From positions 2,914,001 through 2,978,000 of the forward strand of contig OY970289.1 in the NCBI GenBank assembly GCA_963716135.1: a stretch of DNA of 64,000 nucleotides, read 5' to 3'. The position numbers were made by a program, and so were the translations under genes. This document shows positions 9,451 through 18,705 of the stretch, one piece after another. Position 1 is the stretch's first letter; each line of letters begins with the position of its first letter. A model generated the notes under the pieces. It was not told the origin of the DNA, ran no database searches, and saw only the letters and a list, made by a program, of their open reading frames with translations. The stretch is from CAVRAW01 sp963716135. Its GTDB lineage: Bacteria > Planctomycetota > Planctomycetia > Pirellulales > JADZDJ01.

Positions 9451-10350
9451 ATGGGCATCCGGTTTCAATGCCCCAACGGGCACAAGATGAACGTGAAGGC
9501 CTTCTTGGCCGGCCGGCGCGGGCTGTGCCCCATCTGCGGCGCCAAGTTCGACATTCCCTTTCAAAGCGAACCCGAAGCGCTCGCGGGCAATTCAGCCGAG
9601 CAAACCGGCGCGGCGCAGGCCGATGGTGGAACGGTGGACGAATCGACCGATACCATCGTGCTGGATCTTCCCTATCTCGCGGCGGCTCCCACCGCGCCGG
9701 CCCAGTCGTGGGCTTCCCCCATTGAGCCGGCGGGCGCAGAGCACCAGGCGGCCGTCGGCTCCACCGGAACTTCACCGGATGATCCGAAGCCGTCTGCCGA
9801 TTCAGCGCGCCACGGCCAAAATCGACCGGCGGCGCCTACTACCAAGTGGTACCTCCGTTTGGGCACGGGCGAACAGTTTGGCCCAGTGCGCGACGAACTG
9901 ATGCGCCAATGGTTCGACGAAGGCAGCATCCGGGCAAACACGCCGATCTGGCGCGACGGCTGGTCCGATTGGCAGGCCGCCTCCAGCGTGTTTCGCGCCG
10001 CTGTCGACCTCGTCCCTACGCCGCCCGAAATCGTCCCCAAACCGATGTCATCGGGCGACCTCAGCGAAGCGCTGTCAGCCGCTCATTCTCCGGACATTGC
10101 CGATGTCGCAAAGCGTCGACCTTGGACGCAGAAGCAATGGACGACGCTTATCAGCCTGACCCTTTTGGGTCTGATTGTCATCCTGGGCACCATCATGCTG
10201 GTGATGCTGCTCGGTCAAATTCAGTCCTCAGAGCCGCAAACGCTTTCGCCATCGGGCACGACAACTCGATTCGAGGGTTTGAGCGAGGGGCCGACGATGC
10301 TAGCACAATCGGAGTCGCCGATCAGCCCGGCGCGGCCAAAGAGCCGTTGA
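9451..10350 (+). CDS. GYF_2-domain membrane protein with N-terminal zinc ribbon
   Basis: 299 residues. The N-terminus MGIRFQCPNGHKMNV...GLCPICGAKF is a small zinc-ribbon (C7, H11, C26, C29). A low-complexity linker follows, then a GYF_2 domain (about 130-185) with KWYLRLGTGEQFGPVRDELM and the typical ANTPIWRDGWSDWQAA ending. One transmembrane helix (about 228-252) precedes a short tail. The domain is a peptide-binding module common in planctomycete membrane proteins; the ligand is unknown. It follows the GHKL gene by 36 bases on the same strand and may be cotranscribed. Confidence 0.85.
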   Translation: MGIRFQCPNGHKMNVKAFLAGRRGLCPICGAKFDIPFQSEPEALAGNSAEQTGAAQADGGTVDESTDTIVLDLPYLAAAPTAPAQSWASPIEPAGAEHQAAVGSTGTSPDDPKPSADSARHGQNRPAAPTTKWYLRLGTGEQFGPVRDELMRQWFDEGSIRANTPIWRDGWSDWQAASSVFRAAVDLVPTPPEIVPKPMSSGDLSEALSAAHSPDIADVAKRRPWTQKQWTTLISLTLLGLIVILGTIMLVMLLGQIQSSEPQTLSPSGTTTRFEGLSEGPTMLAQSESPISPARPKSR

Positions 10351-10496
10351 CCCGCTGGCTCCTTCTTGCGACACTCCCGCCCCACTAAGAATCCCGAGCG
10401 GCAGCATTCATGGGGAAATGACTCGCCGGAACGATCTTAGCGACTCGTTTCTTTGCCAGCTTCTGTCGCAGAATCAATCGTAAACGAGGGCAGACC

Positions 10497-11108
10497 ATGC
10501 ATCGCATTACTTGGCACATCGTTGGAGGTTTGCTTCTATTGATTGTTGCCGGCTGCGGCCGATCGACCGGGCCCACGGCCGATTCGGCCAACGGCCAGGC
10601 GTCGGCGAATGCCGCTGGGGACACGCCCGACAAAGCCGTCGCGGAATTCCTCGACGCCGTGCGCTCCGGCAACGATCAAAAAGCCGCGTCCATGCTCACG
10701 CCTTTGGCTCGGCAGAAAACTGCCGAGGTCGATATGGTTGTGGCGCCGCCCGGCAGCCCGACCGCTAAATTTCAGGTTGGCGAAGTGGAGTACGTCACGC
10801 CGGAAAAGGACGGGGCGCACGTCTGGTGCCGGTGGACCGACGTCGCCGACGATCAAGGGCATACTCGCACCGACGATTTGATTTGGGTGTTGCGCAAAGA
10901 AGCGGAAGGCTGGCGCGTGGCTGGAATGGTGACGCGGGTCTTCCCCGATCGTCCCCCCTTGGTGCTGAACTTCGAAGACCCCCAAGACATGCTGCGCAAG
11001 CAACAACTCTTGCAGGAAGAGATGGAAAAGGGGAACCAAGATGCCGCTCCGCCTCCGGTCCAGAAGGAGGCCGCAGTGCCTGAGCCGGATGCTGCCACGA
11101 AGCAGTGA
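10497..11108 (+). CDS. lipoprotein of unknown function
   Basis: 203 residues. The N-terminus MHRITWHIVGGLLLLIVAGC is a lipoprotein signal peptide with the lipobox Cys at 20. The mature protein starts with a Ser/Ala-rich linker, then DTPDKAVAEFLDAVRSGNDQKAASMLTPLAR and VWCRWTDVADDQ...GWRVAGM, which suggests an NTF2/DUF4440-like alpha+beta fold. The C-terminal third (MLRKQQLLQEEMEKGNQ) is charged. Function is not known. Confidence 0.8.
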   Translation: MHRITWHIVGGLLLLIVAGCGRSTGPTADSANGQASANAAGDTPDKAVAEFLDAVRSGNDQKAASMLTPLARQKTAEVDMVVAPPGSPTAKFQVGEVEYVTPEKDGAHVWCRWTDVADDQGHTRTDDLIWVLRKEAEGWRVAGMVTRVFPDRPPLVLNFEDPQDMLRKQQLLQEEMEKGNQDAAPPPVQKEAAVPEPDAATKQ

Positions 11109-11247
11109 TAGCGACCAACTTTTGCTAGCTGCAATGATCCGTATAAACGGACTATTTACATTGCAGCACAAATTCCGCCTCTACGGTCTATCTTAACACT
11201 GCTGCGGCAAGTTGTTGCTTGACAACAGCTTATCTCTACGAAAAGTC

Positions 11248-11281
11248 ACGGGTGTGGCCAAAACCACGCCCGTTTTTTTTC
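11248..11281 (+). terminator. rho-independent terminator
   Basis: Stem ACGGGTGTGG / CCACGCCCGT (one G-T pair) with loop CCAAAA, followed by eight T. It lies 140 bases after the lipoprotein gene and insulates the Cys-rich gene downstream. Confidence 0.85.
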
Positions 11282-11382
11282 GCAATATTGCCCTAGGCGC
11301 GCAGCGATCGTGATGTACAGTTGATGGAACAATTTTCGCAATCATCCCAAAGCACCAGGACTTTGCAGACTGTTTCTGGTGC

Positions 11383-11410
11383 TTGACAAGAAGTCGGTGA
11401 ATGCTAACCT
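11383..11410 (+). promoter_or_regulatory. candidate sigma-70 promoter for the Cys/His-rich gene
   Basis: A perfect -35 TTGACA, a 16-base spacer that ends in an extended TGC, and a weaker -10 TAACCT. It would start transcription near 11417, about 210 bases before the ATG at 11628. Confidence 0.5.
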
Positions 11411-11627
11411 AGCGTCCTACCCTAGCTATTCGCGTTTGCTTGCGTAATCGTCAAAGCTTACAGGGCAGCGAGAAACATTAGGCAGACAGACGCGAAACGC
11501 ATAGGACCTGGGAGTTTTGGCTCCTTCGCTTGGTGGCCGTCACAAGCGAGGGTGAGAACTTTGTGCGACGGCTTTGTTGTGATTTTGTTACGCCAAGGTA
11601 CCTGTTTTTTTGTTGGAGGATTCGAGG

Positions 11628-11978
11628 ATGAACCGTACTTTGATCCTGGGCATCGCGATGTTTCTCGCGATCGTCGGCATCGCCCTGTTGGGCGGTGAGA
11701 AGGTTGCCGTTGCCGGTCATGGTTGTTGCGGCTGCAGCTGCAGTTGCAGCGGTTGCTGTGGCGGTTGCCACTGCCATTGCCATGGCCATCATCGTCGTTG
11801 CCATTGCCACTGCTGTGGCGGTTACTGCTGCGGCGGAAGCTGCTGCGGTGGTTGCTGCGGTGGAGACCATGGTAGCAGCGACAAGAGCGACAACGCTCCT
11901 GCTCCCCCGGCCCCGAAGACTTCGTTAAACAGCGACCGCGCTCCGTTTGCTTTTGCTACGGTCAGCTATCGTCGCTAG
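11628..11978 (+). CDS. exported Cys/His/Gly-rich small protein
   Basis: 116 residues from the ATG at 11628, preceded by a strong TTGGAGGATT ribosome-binding site. The first 30 residues (MNRTLILGIAMFLAIVGIAL, then KVAVAG) form a signal peptide. The mature core is about 50 residues containing some 20 cysteines in CC, CHC and CCGG units plus His pairs, then an acidic/proline tail. Composition suggests metal chelation outside the cytoplasm, possibly with disulfides; this is inference. Not recognised as a named family. It is a monocistron bounded by terminators at 11248 and 12035. Confidence 0.75.
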   Translation: MNRTLILGIAMFLAIVGIALLGGEKVAVAGHGCCGCSCSCSGCCGGCHCHCHGHHRRCHCHCCGGYCCGGSCCGGCCGGDHGSSDKSDNAPAPPAPKTSLNSDRAPFAFATVSYRR

Positions 11979-12034
11979 TCTCTGCTCCCGACCGGTGCAT
12001 GCCCTGTGTGCCGGTTGAGCGATAGAGATCACGA

Positions 12035-12068
12035 AAGCCGGACCCCTCGCGGGGTCCGGCTTTTTTTT
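12035..12068 (+). terminator. rho-independent terminator
   Basis: Perfect 12-bp stem AAGCCGGACCCC / GGGGTCCGGCTT with a TCGC loop and a run of eight T, 56 bases after the Cys-rich gene. Confidence 0.92.
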
Positions 12069-12303
12069 GCGCTAAGCCCGCACTCGCACGGCCGCGCTCC
12101 GCCGTCCGGATTTCGCCCCGTAGCCGCCGACGCCCTGGCCGTGCTAGCTCGGCCCTTTCGCGGTCTTTACGGGTTGTTTCCGGCGGTTTCAAAAAATCTT
12201 TCGCCGGCTTGTAACATTTCCGGCCGTTCTCCGCTTCCTTACACAGGAAGGCCCGGCATTGTGTCTGGCCGACAATCACTTGTACTTGCGGAGGATCGAA
12301 TCT

Positions 12304-12588
12304 ATGAGCCGGTTCCAAAAGTTTGTGCTGACCGCGGTGTTGATGTTGGCTGTGGCGTTCGTTTTGGTTCCGATGACGGCCCAGGCTGGCGGCAATTGTC
12401 ATCACAACAACCACAATTGTCATCACGACAATCACTGCCACAACAACCATTGCCACAACAACCACTGCTGCCACAATCACTGCAATCACCACTGCCACCA
12501 ACACTGCTGCCCGCCGTGCGAGTCGCCGTGCTGTGATGAACCGTGCTGCGATGATTCGTCCTGCTGCGATCTGTCCTGCTGCGAATAA
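12304..12588 (+). CDS. exported His/Cys-rich small protein
   Basis: 94 residues from the ATG at 12304, with GGAGGA 9 bases upstream. The signal peptide is MSRFQKFVLTAVLMLAVAFV then PMTAQAG. The mature 60 residues are nearly all His, Asn and Cys: repeated CHHNNH and CHNNHC units give about 15 His and 19 Cys, and the tail has CCDEPCCDD pairs. This resembles histidine-rich metal chaperones in composition only. It has the same layout as the gene 300 bases upstream (signal peptide, metal-ligand core, own terminator), but the sequences do not align beyond composition. Confidence 0.75.
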   Translation: MSRFQKFVLTAVLMLAVAFVLVPMTAQAGGNCHHNNHNCHHDNHCHNNHCHNNHCCHNHCNHHCHQHCCPPCESPCCDEPCCDDSSCCDLSCCE

Positions 12589-12661
12589 CCCGATAATTTC
12601 ACCATCACCAAGGAGAAAGACTGTCGGAATTGGGGCACGGGCCCACGATTAATTTCCAAGG

Positions 12662-12696
12662 CCGCTGCCGGAAGCAATTTCCGGCAGCGGTTTTTT
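12662..12696 (+). terminator. rho-independent terminator
   Basis: Stem CCGCTGCCGGAA / TTCCGGCAGCGG with a 5-base loop, then six T. It ends the His/Cys-rich transcript. Confidence 0.9.
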
Positions 12697-12697
12697 A

Positions 12698-12797
12698 TTG
12701 AAATGTAAAATGCAAATTGCAAAATGAAGAATGTAGAATGGGAAGACTTTCCGCTGCGATTCGTTCTGAATTTTCCATTTTTCATTCTGCATTTCCC
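12698..12797. repeat. TTCTGCATT-type low-complexity intergenic repeat
   Basis: Short imperfect repeats of AAATGCAAA / AAAATGAAGAATG, ended by ATTTTTCATTCTGCATTTCCC immediately before the cyclase start. The pyrimidine arm matches the 31390-31430 tract before mutS (TTCTGCATTCTGC), so this is a dispersed intergenic motif. Confidence 0.6.
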
Positions 12798-14575
12798 ATG
12801 GCCGACCTCATCGCACAAGGGCCGGAATTCACCCAGCGCTGGCGGCGGGCTTTGCCGGAAAACAAGCCGGTGATCGTCGGCCGGCAGGCGGGCCAGTGGT
12901 CGACGCCGTGGGACGAGCACATCTCGCGCGAGCACGTGCAAATTCGCTGGAATGGAAAACAACTCGCCGTGGAGCGAATTCCCTCCGCCCGCAACCCCGT
13001 GTTTTTGCAGGGCCGCTCGCTGGAGCAATTCCAGTTGTCTCCCGGCGGGCATTTTGTCATCGGGAACACGACCTTTACGCTTTCCGGCGATCAGATGCGC
13101 GTCACGCTCGATGCTCCCAAGCCGGATCGGGAACAAGCCTTCAGCGCCGCCGAATTGCGGCGAATCGCCTTCCGCAATGCGAACGAGCGCATCGAAATCC
13201 TGAGCCGCCTGCCGGATCTGATCAAAGGCGCCACCAGCGACAGCGAGCTTTTTGTGCGGCTGGTGAACCTGGTGCTATCCGGCGTTCCGCGCGCGACGCC
13301 GCGGCGCTGGTGGTCGCCGATGCCGCCGCGGCCAACACGCCGGCCCGCGTGCTGCATTGGGATCGCCGGCAACTCGCCGTCGGCGAATTCCAACCCAGCC
13401 AACGGTTGATTTCACAGGCGCTGGCGCGCCACGAAAGCGTCCTGCATGCCTGGACCACGGCCGCCGCGGGGCAGGCGGCGGATTTCACCATGTCTGAAAG
13501 CATCGATTGGGCATTCTGCACGCCGCTGCCCGGCGAAGCGTCGCATGGCTGGGCCCTGTACCTGGCGGGGAGATTCAGCTCGCCGGGCGCTGCCGGCCTG
13601 GATTACGATCCGTCCGATCTGCGCGACGACGTGAAATTCACCGAATTGGCCGCCGCCACGCTCAGCAGCTTGCGCGAAATGCGCCGGCTCCAACGCCAAC
13701 ACGCCGGACTTAGCCAGTTCTTTGCTCCGGTGGTGATGGAGGCGCTGGCCACCGACGATCCGGAGAAAGTGCTCGCCCCCCGAGAAACCGAAGTCGCGGT
13801 TTTGTTTTGCGATCTGCGCGGCTTTTCGCGCACCAGCGAACGGGCCGCCCGCGATCTGACGGGGTTGCTCCAGCGCGTGAGCAAAGCGCTCGGCGTGATG
13901 ACGCACCAAATCCTCGATCACGGCGGAGTCATCGGCGATTTTCAAGGGGATGCCGCGATGGGTTTCTGGGGTTGGCCGCTGGCCGCGCCGCAGGCGGCGC
14001 AGCATGCCGCCCTGGCGGCCCTGGGAATTCGCTCACAATTCGAGGCCGCGGCTCGCCAACCCGAACATCCGCTGGCCGATTTCCGTGTCGGCATCGGCAT
14101 CGCCACGGGCCCCGCCGTGGCGGGCAAAATCGGCACTGCCGATCATGTGAAAGTGACCGTGTTTGGGCCTGTGGCGAACTTGGCCGCCCGATTGGAATCG
14201 ATGACCCGCCTGCTGAAAACGTCGATTCTGCTCGACGCGGCCACGGCCTCCGAACTGCGCCGCACGCTGTCTTCCGACCTGGGCCGCATTCGGCGCGTGG
14301 CGGTCGTCCGGCCCTACGGTTTGGACGCCGCAGTCGAAGTCAGCGAGCTGTTGCCGCCGGAGCACGAGCATGACGGGCTGACCAATCAGCAGTTGCTCGA
14401 CTACGAGGCCGCGCTGGACGCCTTCATCGCCGGCCATTGGCCACAAGCACTGGAACTGCTGAAGCGCGTTCCCAACGAGGACCAGGCCAAGGCCTTTCTG
14501 GCGAAATGGATGGCCGAGCAGAGAAATACGCCGTCGCCGGATTGGAACGGCGTCGTGCCGCTGGAATCGAAATAG
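12798..14575 (+). CDS. FHA-domain class III adenylate/guanylate cyclase
   Basis: About 592 residues after repair of one frame break. An N-terminal FHA domain (about 20-100) shows PVIVGRQAGQWSTPWDEHISREHVQIRW, with the phosphothreonine-binding R, S-R-E-H pattern. A GAF-like middle follows. The C-terminal class III cyclase domain (about 330-500) has VAVLFCDLRGFSRTSE (metal Asp), GGVIGDFQGDAAMGFWGWP (second metal Asp) and GIGIATGPAVAGKIG, so it looks catalytically intact. The break near 13297 (after LSGVPR) is a one-base loss; the other frame resumes DAAALVVADAAAAN. The ATG at 12798 (MADLIAQG) is chosen. It probably makes cyclic nucleotide in response to a phosphoprotein, which is inference. Confidence 0.87.
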
Positions 14576-14598
14576 CGACAACTGCCAACGCAGTACGC

Positions 14599-15258
14599 TT
14601 AGCCCCAGCGACGTTGCATCGGCGGCAGTCCGCGCTGCTGCATCCGCTGGTCGAGCAATTGGCGGTATTGCAGCCGCATCGCACGAACTTGGGGCGTGCT
14701 GCGGTCCAGGCGATTCTTTTGCTGCGTAATGCGGTCGGAATCGGATCGATAACCGGTGCGTTGACGGTTGGCGCGATTGTTGTTTTGCCGATTGTTGTTC
14801 GACCCGCTTGCCTGCGGACTACCTGTAGCGGAGTTGGTATCGCGACTTTGGCGCATTTGTTCAAAACGTTGGATCCGATCGATGTCGGCATCCAAGGCCT
14901 TGGTCTGATCGGCCTTCGACATGGCCAGCACTTCTTTGATGTGATCGTTCATCCGCTGTTCGAATCGCTCCCGGCCGGCTTCCCAAGCCTGCTCGCGAGC
15001 TTCGGGGGCCAAGGCGTCCATTTTCTCGCGCATTTCGCGCCACAAGACGCGGCGTTCCGCATCCTTCGTTGCGGGATCGGCTAGTTTGTCTTGCAGTTGT
15101 CGCACTGCGGCCACGGCGCGATCGGTGCTCGTGAACCAACCCATCGCCCAGGCGCTGCCCAATCCCAGAATCAGCAGGACCAGCAGGCCGATGACAATCC
15201 GTTTGCCTGTCCGATGGTCGGTTTCATCCGTAGTTCGTACGTATCTTGGTTGAGCCAT
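14599..15258 (-). CDS. membrane-anchored coiled-coil protein of unknown function
   Basis: 219 residues. An N-terminal cytoplasmic stretch is followed by one transmembrane helix (RIVIGLLVLLILGLGSAWAMG, about 22-42). Then comes a charged helical region (VRQLQDKLADPATKDAERRVLWREMREKMDAL and later ERFEQRMNDHIKEVLAMSK), an Asn/Gln/Arg-rich low-complexity segment and a final basic helix. The ATG at 15258 lies 2 bases after the stop of the pseudopilin gene, so the two are cotranscribed and probably work together at the envelope. No family recognised. Confidence 0.75.
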   Translation of the reverse strand: MAQPRYVRTTDETDHRTGKRIVIGLLVLLILGLGSAWAMGWFTSTDRAVAAVRQLQDKLADPATKDAERRVLWREMREKMDALAPEAREQAWEAGRERFEQRMNDHIKEVLAMSKADQTKALDADIDRIQRFEQMRQSRDTNSATGSPQASGSNNNRQNNNRANRQRTGYRSDSDRITQQKNRLDRSTPQVRAMRLQYRQLLDQRMQQRGLPPMQRRWG

Positions 15259-15260
15259 GA

Positions 15261-15857
15261 CTAGGGACCCTCCACGTGACAATCCAGGAACACGATATTG
15301 CGTGCGCCCGCCATTCCTTTTGGACCATGAAAGTTTTCAAAATCGGAGGCCACTCGCACCGTCGAACTTTTCAAGATGTTGCCATTGAAATCTTGCAGCG
15401 CCCTGTTGCGCGTTTTCGTCGCCAATCCGCTTTGGTTGTACTCGTAGCTTAACCCCTCCACGACATAATACGGCTTCGCATCCGAATTCGGCATTCCGTT
15501 CGGCAACAGAGGATAACCGCCGACGTCGTCGGGGCAGGCAAACGACGCATTGTTGTCTTCTACAAATTTCCCGAGCGCCTTAATAATTGACGGATACGGG
15601 CCGCCCAACGAGGCAGGAGTCGGGTTGCTGACGGGAAGAGAGTCCGCCTGGGGATACGTGCCTTTTGGTCCGCGGCTGCTCATATAATTCTCCAACCCGA
15701 GCGCGAGTTGCCGCAACTGCGATTGGCATTGGGTCCGATTGGCTGCTTCACGTGCTTTCTGCACGGCGGGGATCAACATCGAGAGGAGCACCCCCACCAC
15801 GCCGATGACGACCAGCAGCTCGACGAGCGTAAATCCGTGTTTGATGGAGCGGTTCAT
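15261..15857 (-). CDS. type II secretion-like pseudopilin
   Basis: 198 residues. The N-terminus MNRSIKHGFTLVELLVVIGVVGVLLSMLIPAVQ is a class III prepilin leader (cut after Gly8, mature Phe1, Glu5). The following AREAANRTQCQSQLRQLALGLENYMSS is close to DUF1559-type planctomycete pseudopilins. The protein ends ARNIVFLDCHVEGP, which resembles the end of that family but lacks the full H-X9-DG motif, and at 198 residues it is shorter than typical DUF1559 proteins. It is first gene of a two-gene unit with the membrane protein downstream. Confidence 0.88.
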   Translation of the reverse strand: MNRSIKHGFTLVELLVVIGVVGVLLSMLIPAVQKAREAANRTQCQSQLRQLALGLENYMSSRGPKGTYPQADSLPVSNPTPASLGGPYPSIIKALGKFVEDNNASFACPDDVGGYPLLPNGMPNSDAKPYYVVEGLSYEYNQSGLATKTRNRALQDFNGNILKSSTVRVASDFENFHGPKGMAGARNIVFLDCHVEGP

Positions 15858-16054
15858 GGTTCGTCCTCCGCGGAGGGCCTGCCGGCGCTGGGTGCAATCT
15901 AGTTTCGAAGCCGCCGGATCACCACAAAATGCTCACAGTTCGGAGGGCCCCCGATACGCCTGACCGAAGTCTACACCTCCCTGCTAATTAAACCCCCTTG
16001 TCGTCGCGAAGTTCCGTGTGGATGACCGTCGGAAACGGCCCGATTTTGTGCCGT

Positions 16055-17008
16055 TTATGGTCCCGGCGGTCGGTTAGAAGCACGGAGCAGTTCGCTCAAA
16101 TGGGCTTCGACGCAGGCGGCTAATACCCCAGGATTGTAGCCTCCCTCCAACACGCTGACAACGCGCCCTTGCGCGTGCGTATCGGCAATGTCTTGCACCA
16201 CCCGGCTCAGCTTTTGAAAGTCTTCAGTTTCCAATTCCAGCGACCCGATAGGGTCTTCCCGATGGCTGTCGAAGCCGGCGCTGATCAATACTAATTGGGG
16301 GTGCAGCTTGTCGGCGAACTTTTCCAGCGCCGCGCGGAATCGCGCCAAGTATTCGCTGCGTGGCGTGCCGAATTGCACCGGCAGGTTCAGGGTCGTGCCC
16401 AGAGCGTCGCCTGAACCGGTTTCGTCGCTGTCTCCCGTGCCGGGGTAAAACGGCCAGCGGTGGATCGAGAGAAAGCCCACTCGCGGATCAGTCCAAAAGG
16501 CATCCTGAGTTCCGTTGCCGTGATGGACGTCCCAATCGACGATCAGCACGCGGTCCAGCCGATGTTCGTCGGTGGCCACCCGCGCGCCGATGGCGATGTT
16601 GTTCAGCAGGCAGAATCCCATCGCGTCGTGCGCAAGTGCATGATGTCCCGGCGGCCGCACCAGGCACAAGGCGTTTCGCGCCTGGCCCAGCAGCACGCGG
16701 TCCACGGCGTCGGCCACGGCGCCGGCCGCCAGGCACGCCACGTCGTACGATGCCCCGCTCATCACCGTGTCAGCTTCGATTCGCCCGCCGCCGTGCTCCG
16801 CGATCGATTTTAGCCGCGCGGTGTAATCGGGCCGATGCACGCGGGCGATGCGTTCGGGCGACGCTGCGTTCCACGGCTCGCGACGGCACCGCGCAACAAG
16901 CGCCTGGTGTTCCAAATGGCTGATCACCTTTGCCAATCTTGCCGGGCGTTCCGGGTGCGCGCCGGTCACATGATCTAGAAACCGATTGTCGTAATAAAGC
17001 AGTGTCAT
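16055..17008 (-). CDS. histone deacetylase-family amidohydrolase
   Basis: 317 residues from the ATG at 17008. Zinc-dependent deacetylase of the class II HDAC/acetoin-utilisation type. The His pair is PPGHHA (H122, H123). Zinc ligands are in DWDVHHGNGTQ (D160, H162) and SAGFDSHRED (D247), and LEGGYN supplies the catalytic Tyr near the C-terminus. Bacterial members act on acetylpolyamines, acetyl-lysine or acyl conjugates; the substrate is not predictable here. It is a single gene, divergent from the exported HEAT-like protein. Confidence 0.93.
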   Translation of the reverse strand: MTLLYYDNRFLDHVTGAHPERPARLAKVISHLEHQALVARCRREPWNAASPERIARVHRPDYTARLKSIAEHGGGRIEADTVMSGASYDVACLAAGAVADAVDRVLLGQARNALCLVRPPGHHALAHDAMGFCLLNNIAIGARVATDEHRLDRVLIVDWDVHHGNGTQDAFWTDPRVGFLSIHRWPFYPGTGDSDETGSGDALGTTLNLPVQFGTPRSEYLARFRAALEKFADKLHPQLVLISAGFDSHREDPIGSLELETEDFQKLSRVVQDIADTHAQGRVVSVLEGGYNPGVLAACVEAHLSELLRASNRPPGP

Positions 17009-17149
17009 GCGTCGCACGCGACGATTGCGGTGGTTTAGCGCATTCTACCGCCGGTCCCACGACGCTTGACAGCGCCAACTTGCCATAAGTACGCTGGAAA
17101 TTGGGAATTGGGTGCTTTTCGCCGACGGACAACTCGGAAGACTGATTCG

Positions 17150-18475
17150 ATGGTTTTCTCCACGCTCATTGCCTCTCGTCGATGCGTGCCGCAGCTCTTT
17201 GCGGTGCTGGTTCTGGCGACTTTGTTATGGGCCTGCCGCGCGGAAGCGCAGCAGCAATACAAGGAAATGCCGGCGCCCAACGACGCGAAAACTTTCTCCA
17301 AGGCAATGTCGTACATCGGCAAAAAAGACATCGAAGACATGCTTCGGGGCAATACCGCCCTGGACCGGCCGACGTTCGACAAGTTCTTCAATGAGCTTGT
17401 CTTTCCGCACTTCACGCGGAGCGAAAACTTCCAAGATTTCGTGCACCGCGTCGATCTGCCGACAATGCGCCGGCGGGGTTGCCGCGAGTTTCTGAATGTT
17501 GGGAAATCCGGCCCGGTGCATGAACACCTCAACGAACTGATCCTGAAGTTCATGGACGACGTGGCGCACGACAATTACGATCCCGCGGCTCGCGCCAATG
17601 CCATGATCATGATCGCCGATTTGAATGAAACCGATCCCAACGGCAAGCCCTGGAAAGCTGCCCTGCCGGCACTGCTCAAAGGCGCTACCGGGCCGGATGC
17701 GATCGACGCCGTGCGCGTGCCGGCCTTGCGCGGGTTGGTGCGGCAAGCGCAGGCGGGCATCGATAGCCAGTCTCGCCCGCAAGTGATCGCGGCAATGCTT
17801 GCCCTGCTTGACCAAAAGACGCCGCCGGCCGGTCGCAGTGCGGAGGGGCACGATTGGATTCGACGTCGGGCGATCGACGTCCTTGTGACAATTGGCGAAC
17901 CGGGTGAAAACGGCGCCGTTGTTGACGCGCTGGCGAAAGTCATTGAGGACGATTCCGCTCCTGTTTCGACGCGTTCCGCTGCTGCCGCCGCGCTGGCGAA
18001 TCCGAAACTGACGCCGCCGCAAAATCTGGACGCCGCAAAATTGGCCAAATCCATCGGCGCCGTGGGGGTCGATGCCTACAAGAGCGAGCTGGCCGAAGCT
18101 GCCTCGCAGTTCAAGCCTATCGCCGCCGATCGACTCAAGCAGCATCTGTCGGAGTTGCGTCGCGGTTTGGCCGGTGAAGGGGGCAAGGGGGGAGTGCTCG
18201 CCATGGCCAAGGCTGCACCGCTGCAACAATACGTGAACTCGCTGGTCAAAGAGATCGACAATCTGCAAACGGCCTGCGGCACCGCGCCCCTCACGCAGCC
18301 AATTCCTCCGTCTGTCAGCGGCGCCGTGGCGGAGTCGCATCCTCCGATTCCGATCGATACTCAGGCGCCATTGGCCAAAGCCATCGCCCAGGCCGGCGGC
18401 AATCTCGAAGCGGCGCTCGGGCGCGCTGCTAATGCTGGCGGACCGGAGCCGGCCGGCGGGGCCCCTCCCGGGTAG
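17150..18475 (+). CDS. exported or lipoprotein with HEAT-like repeats
   Basis: 441 residues from the ATG at 17150. The N-terminus VPQLFAVLVLATLLWACRAEAQ is a signal peptide; LWAC could serve as a weak lipobox. The body is alpha-helical with HEAT-like units, for example ARANAMIMIADLNETD, ALPALLKGATGPDAIDAVRVPALRGLVRQAQ and RAIDVLVTIGEPGENGAVVDALAKVIEDDSAPVSTRSAAAAAL. The C-terminus is Ala/Gly/Pro-rich. It is probably an envelope scaffold; the function is unknown. Confidence 0.75.
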   Translation: MVFSTLIASRRCVPQLFAVLVLATLLWACRAEAQQQYKEMPAPNDAKTFSKAMSYIGKKDIEDMLRGNTALDRPTFDKFFNELVFPHFTRSENFQDFVHRVDLPTMRRRGCREFLNVGKSGPVHEHLNELILKFMDDVAHDNYDPAARANAMIMIADLNETDPNGKPWKAALPALLKGATGPDAIDAVRVPALRGLVRQAQAGIDSQSRPQVIAAMLALLDQKTPPAGRSAEGHDWIRRRAIDVLVTIGEPGENGAVVDALAKVIEDDSAPVSTRSAAAAALANPKLTPPQNLDAAKLAKSIGAVGVDAYKSELAEAASQFKPIAADRLKQHLSELRRGLAGEGGKGGVLAMAKAAPLQQYVNSLVKEIDNLQTACGTAPLTQPIPPSVSGAVAESHPPIPIDTQAPLAKAIAQAGGNLEAALGRAANAGGPEPAGGAPPG

Positions 18476-18705
18476 TAATTGCCGTTGCGGCGTTTCATTG
18501 CGACCGCACCGATTCTCGCGCCAATTGCCGCGGAATCTTCATGCCAGCACTCCACCGTCGGTGAACCGACCTTGACCATAAGTGCCGCCGTCAGGTAATT
18601 CAGCGCACCTCTTGTCTTGCCGCCGCTGGCGCTGCTCGCGCGCGCTGCGGCGCTGCTGTTCAGCACATCCGGGATGTGACGTCATTTTTGTTGAGGAGCT
18701 GCCCG

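Larger units (their letters stand above)
11109..11627. other. intergenic region holding a terminator, a promoter and a long leader
   Basis: About 520 bases. The first part ends in a rho-independent terminator (11248-11281). A TTGACA box at 11219-11224 lies just upstream of that hairpin, so a short independent RNA ending there is possible. The second part carries a promoter-like element (11383-11410) and then about 210 bases of leader before the Cys-rich gene, including a 7-bp hairpin at 11526-11549 (TCGCTTG with CAAGCGA). No riboswitch class was recognised. Confidence 0.5.

Noticed and set aside
11695..11928. Ala/Val-rich 77-codon frame inside the Cys-rich gene
   Set aside because: It is the plus-1 frame of TGC/GGC/CAC repeats; the Cys frame has the ribosome-binding site and signal peptide, so this frame is a by-product.
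17225..18340. 371-codon minus-strand frame
   Set aside because: Shadow of the exported HEAT-like protein gene; no signal, start context or domain.
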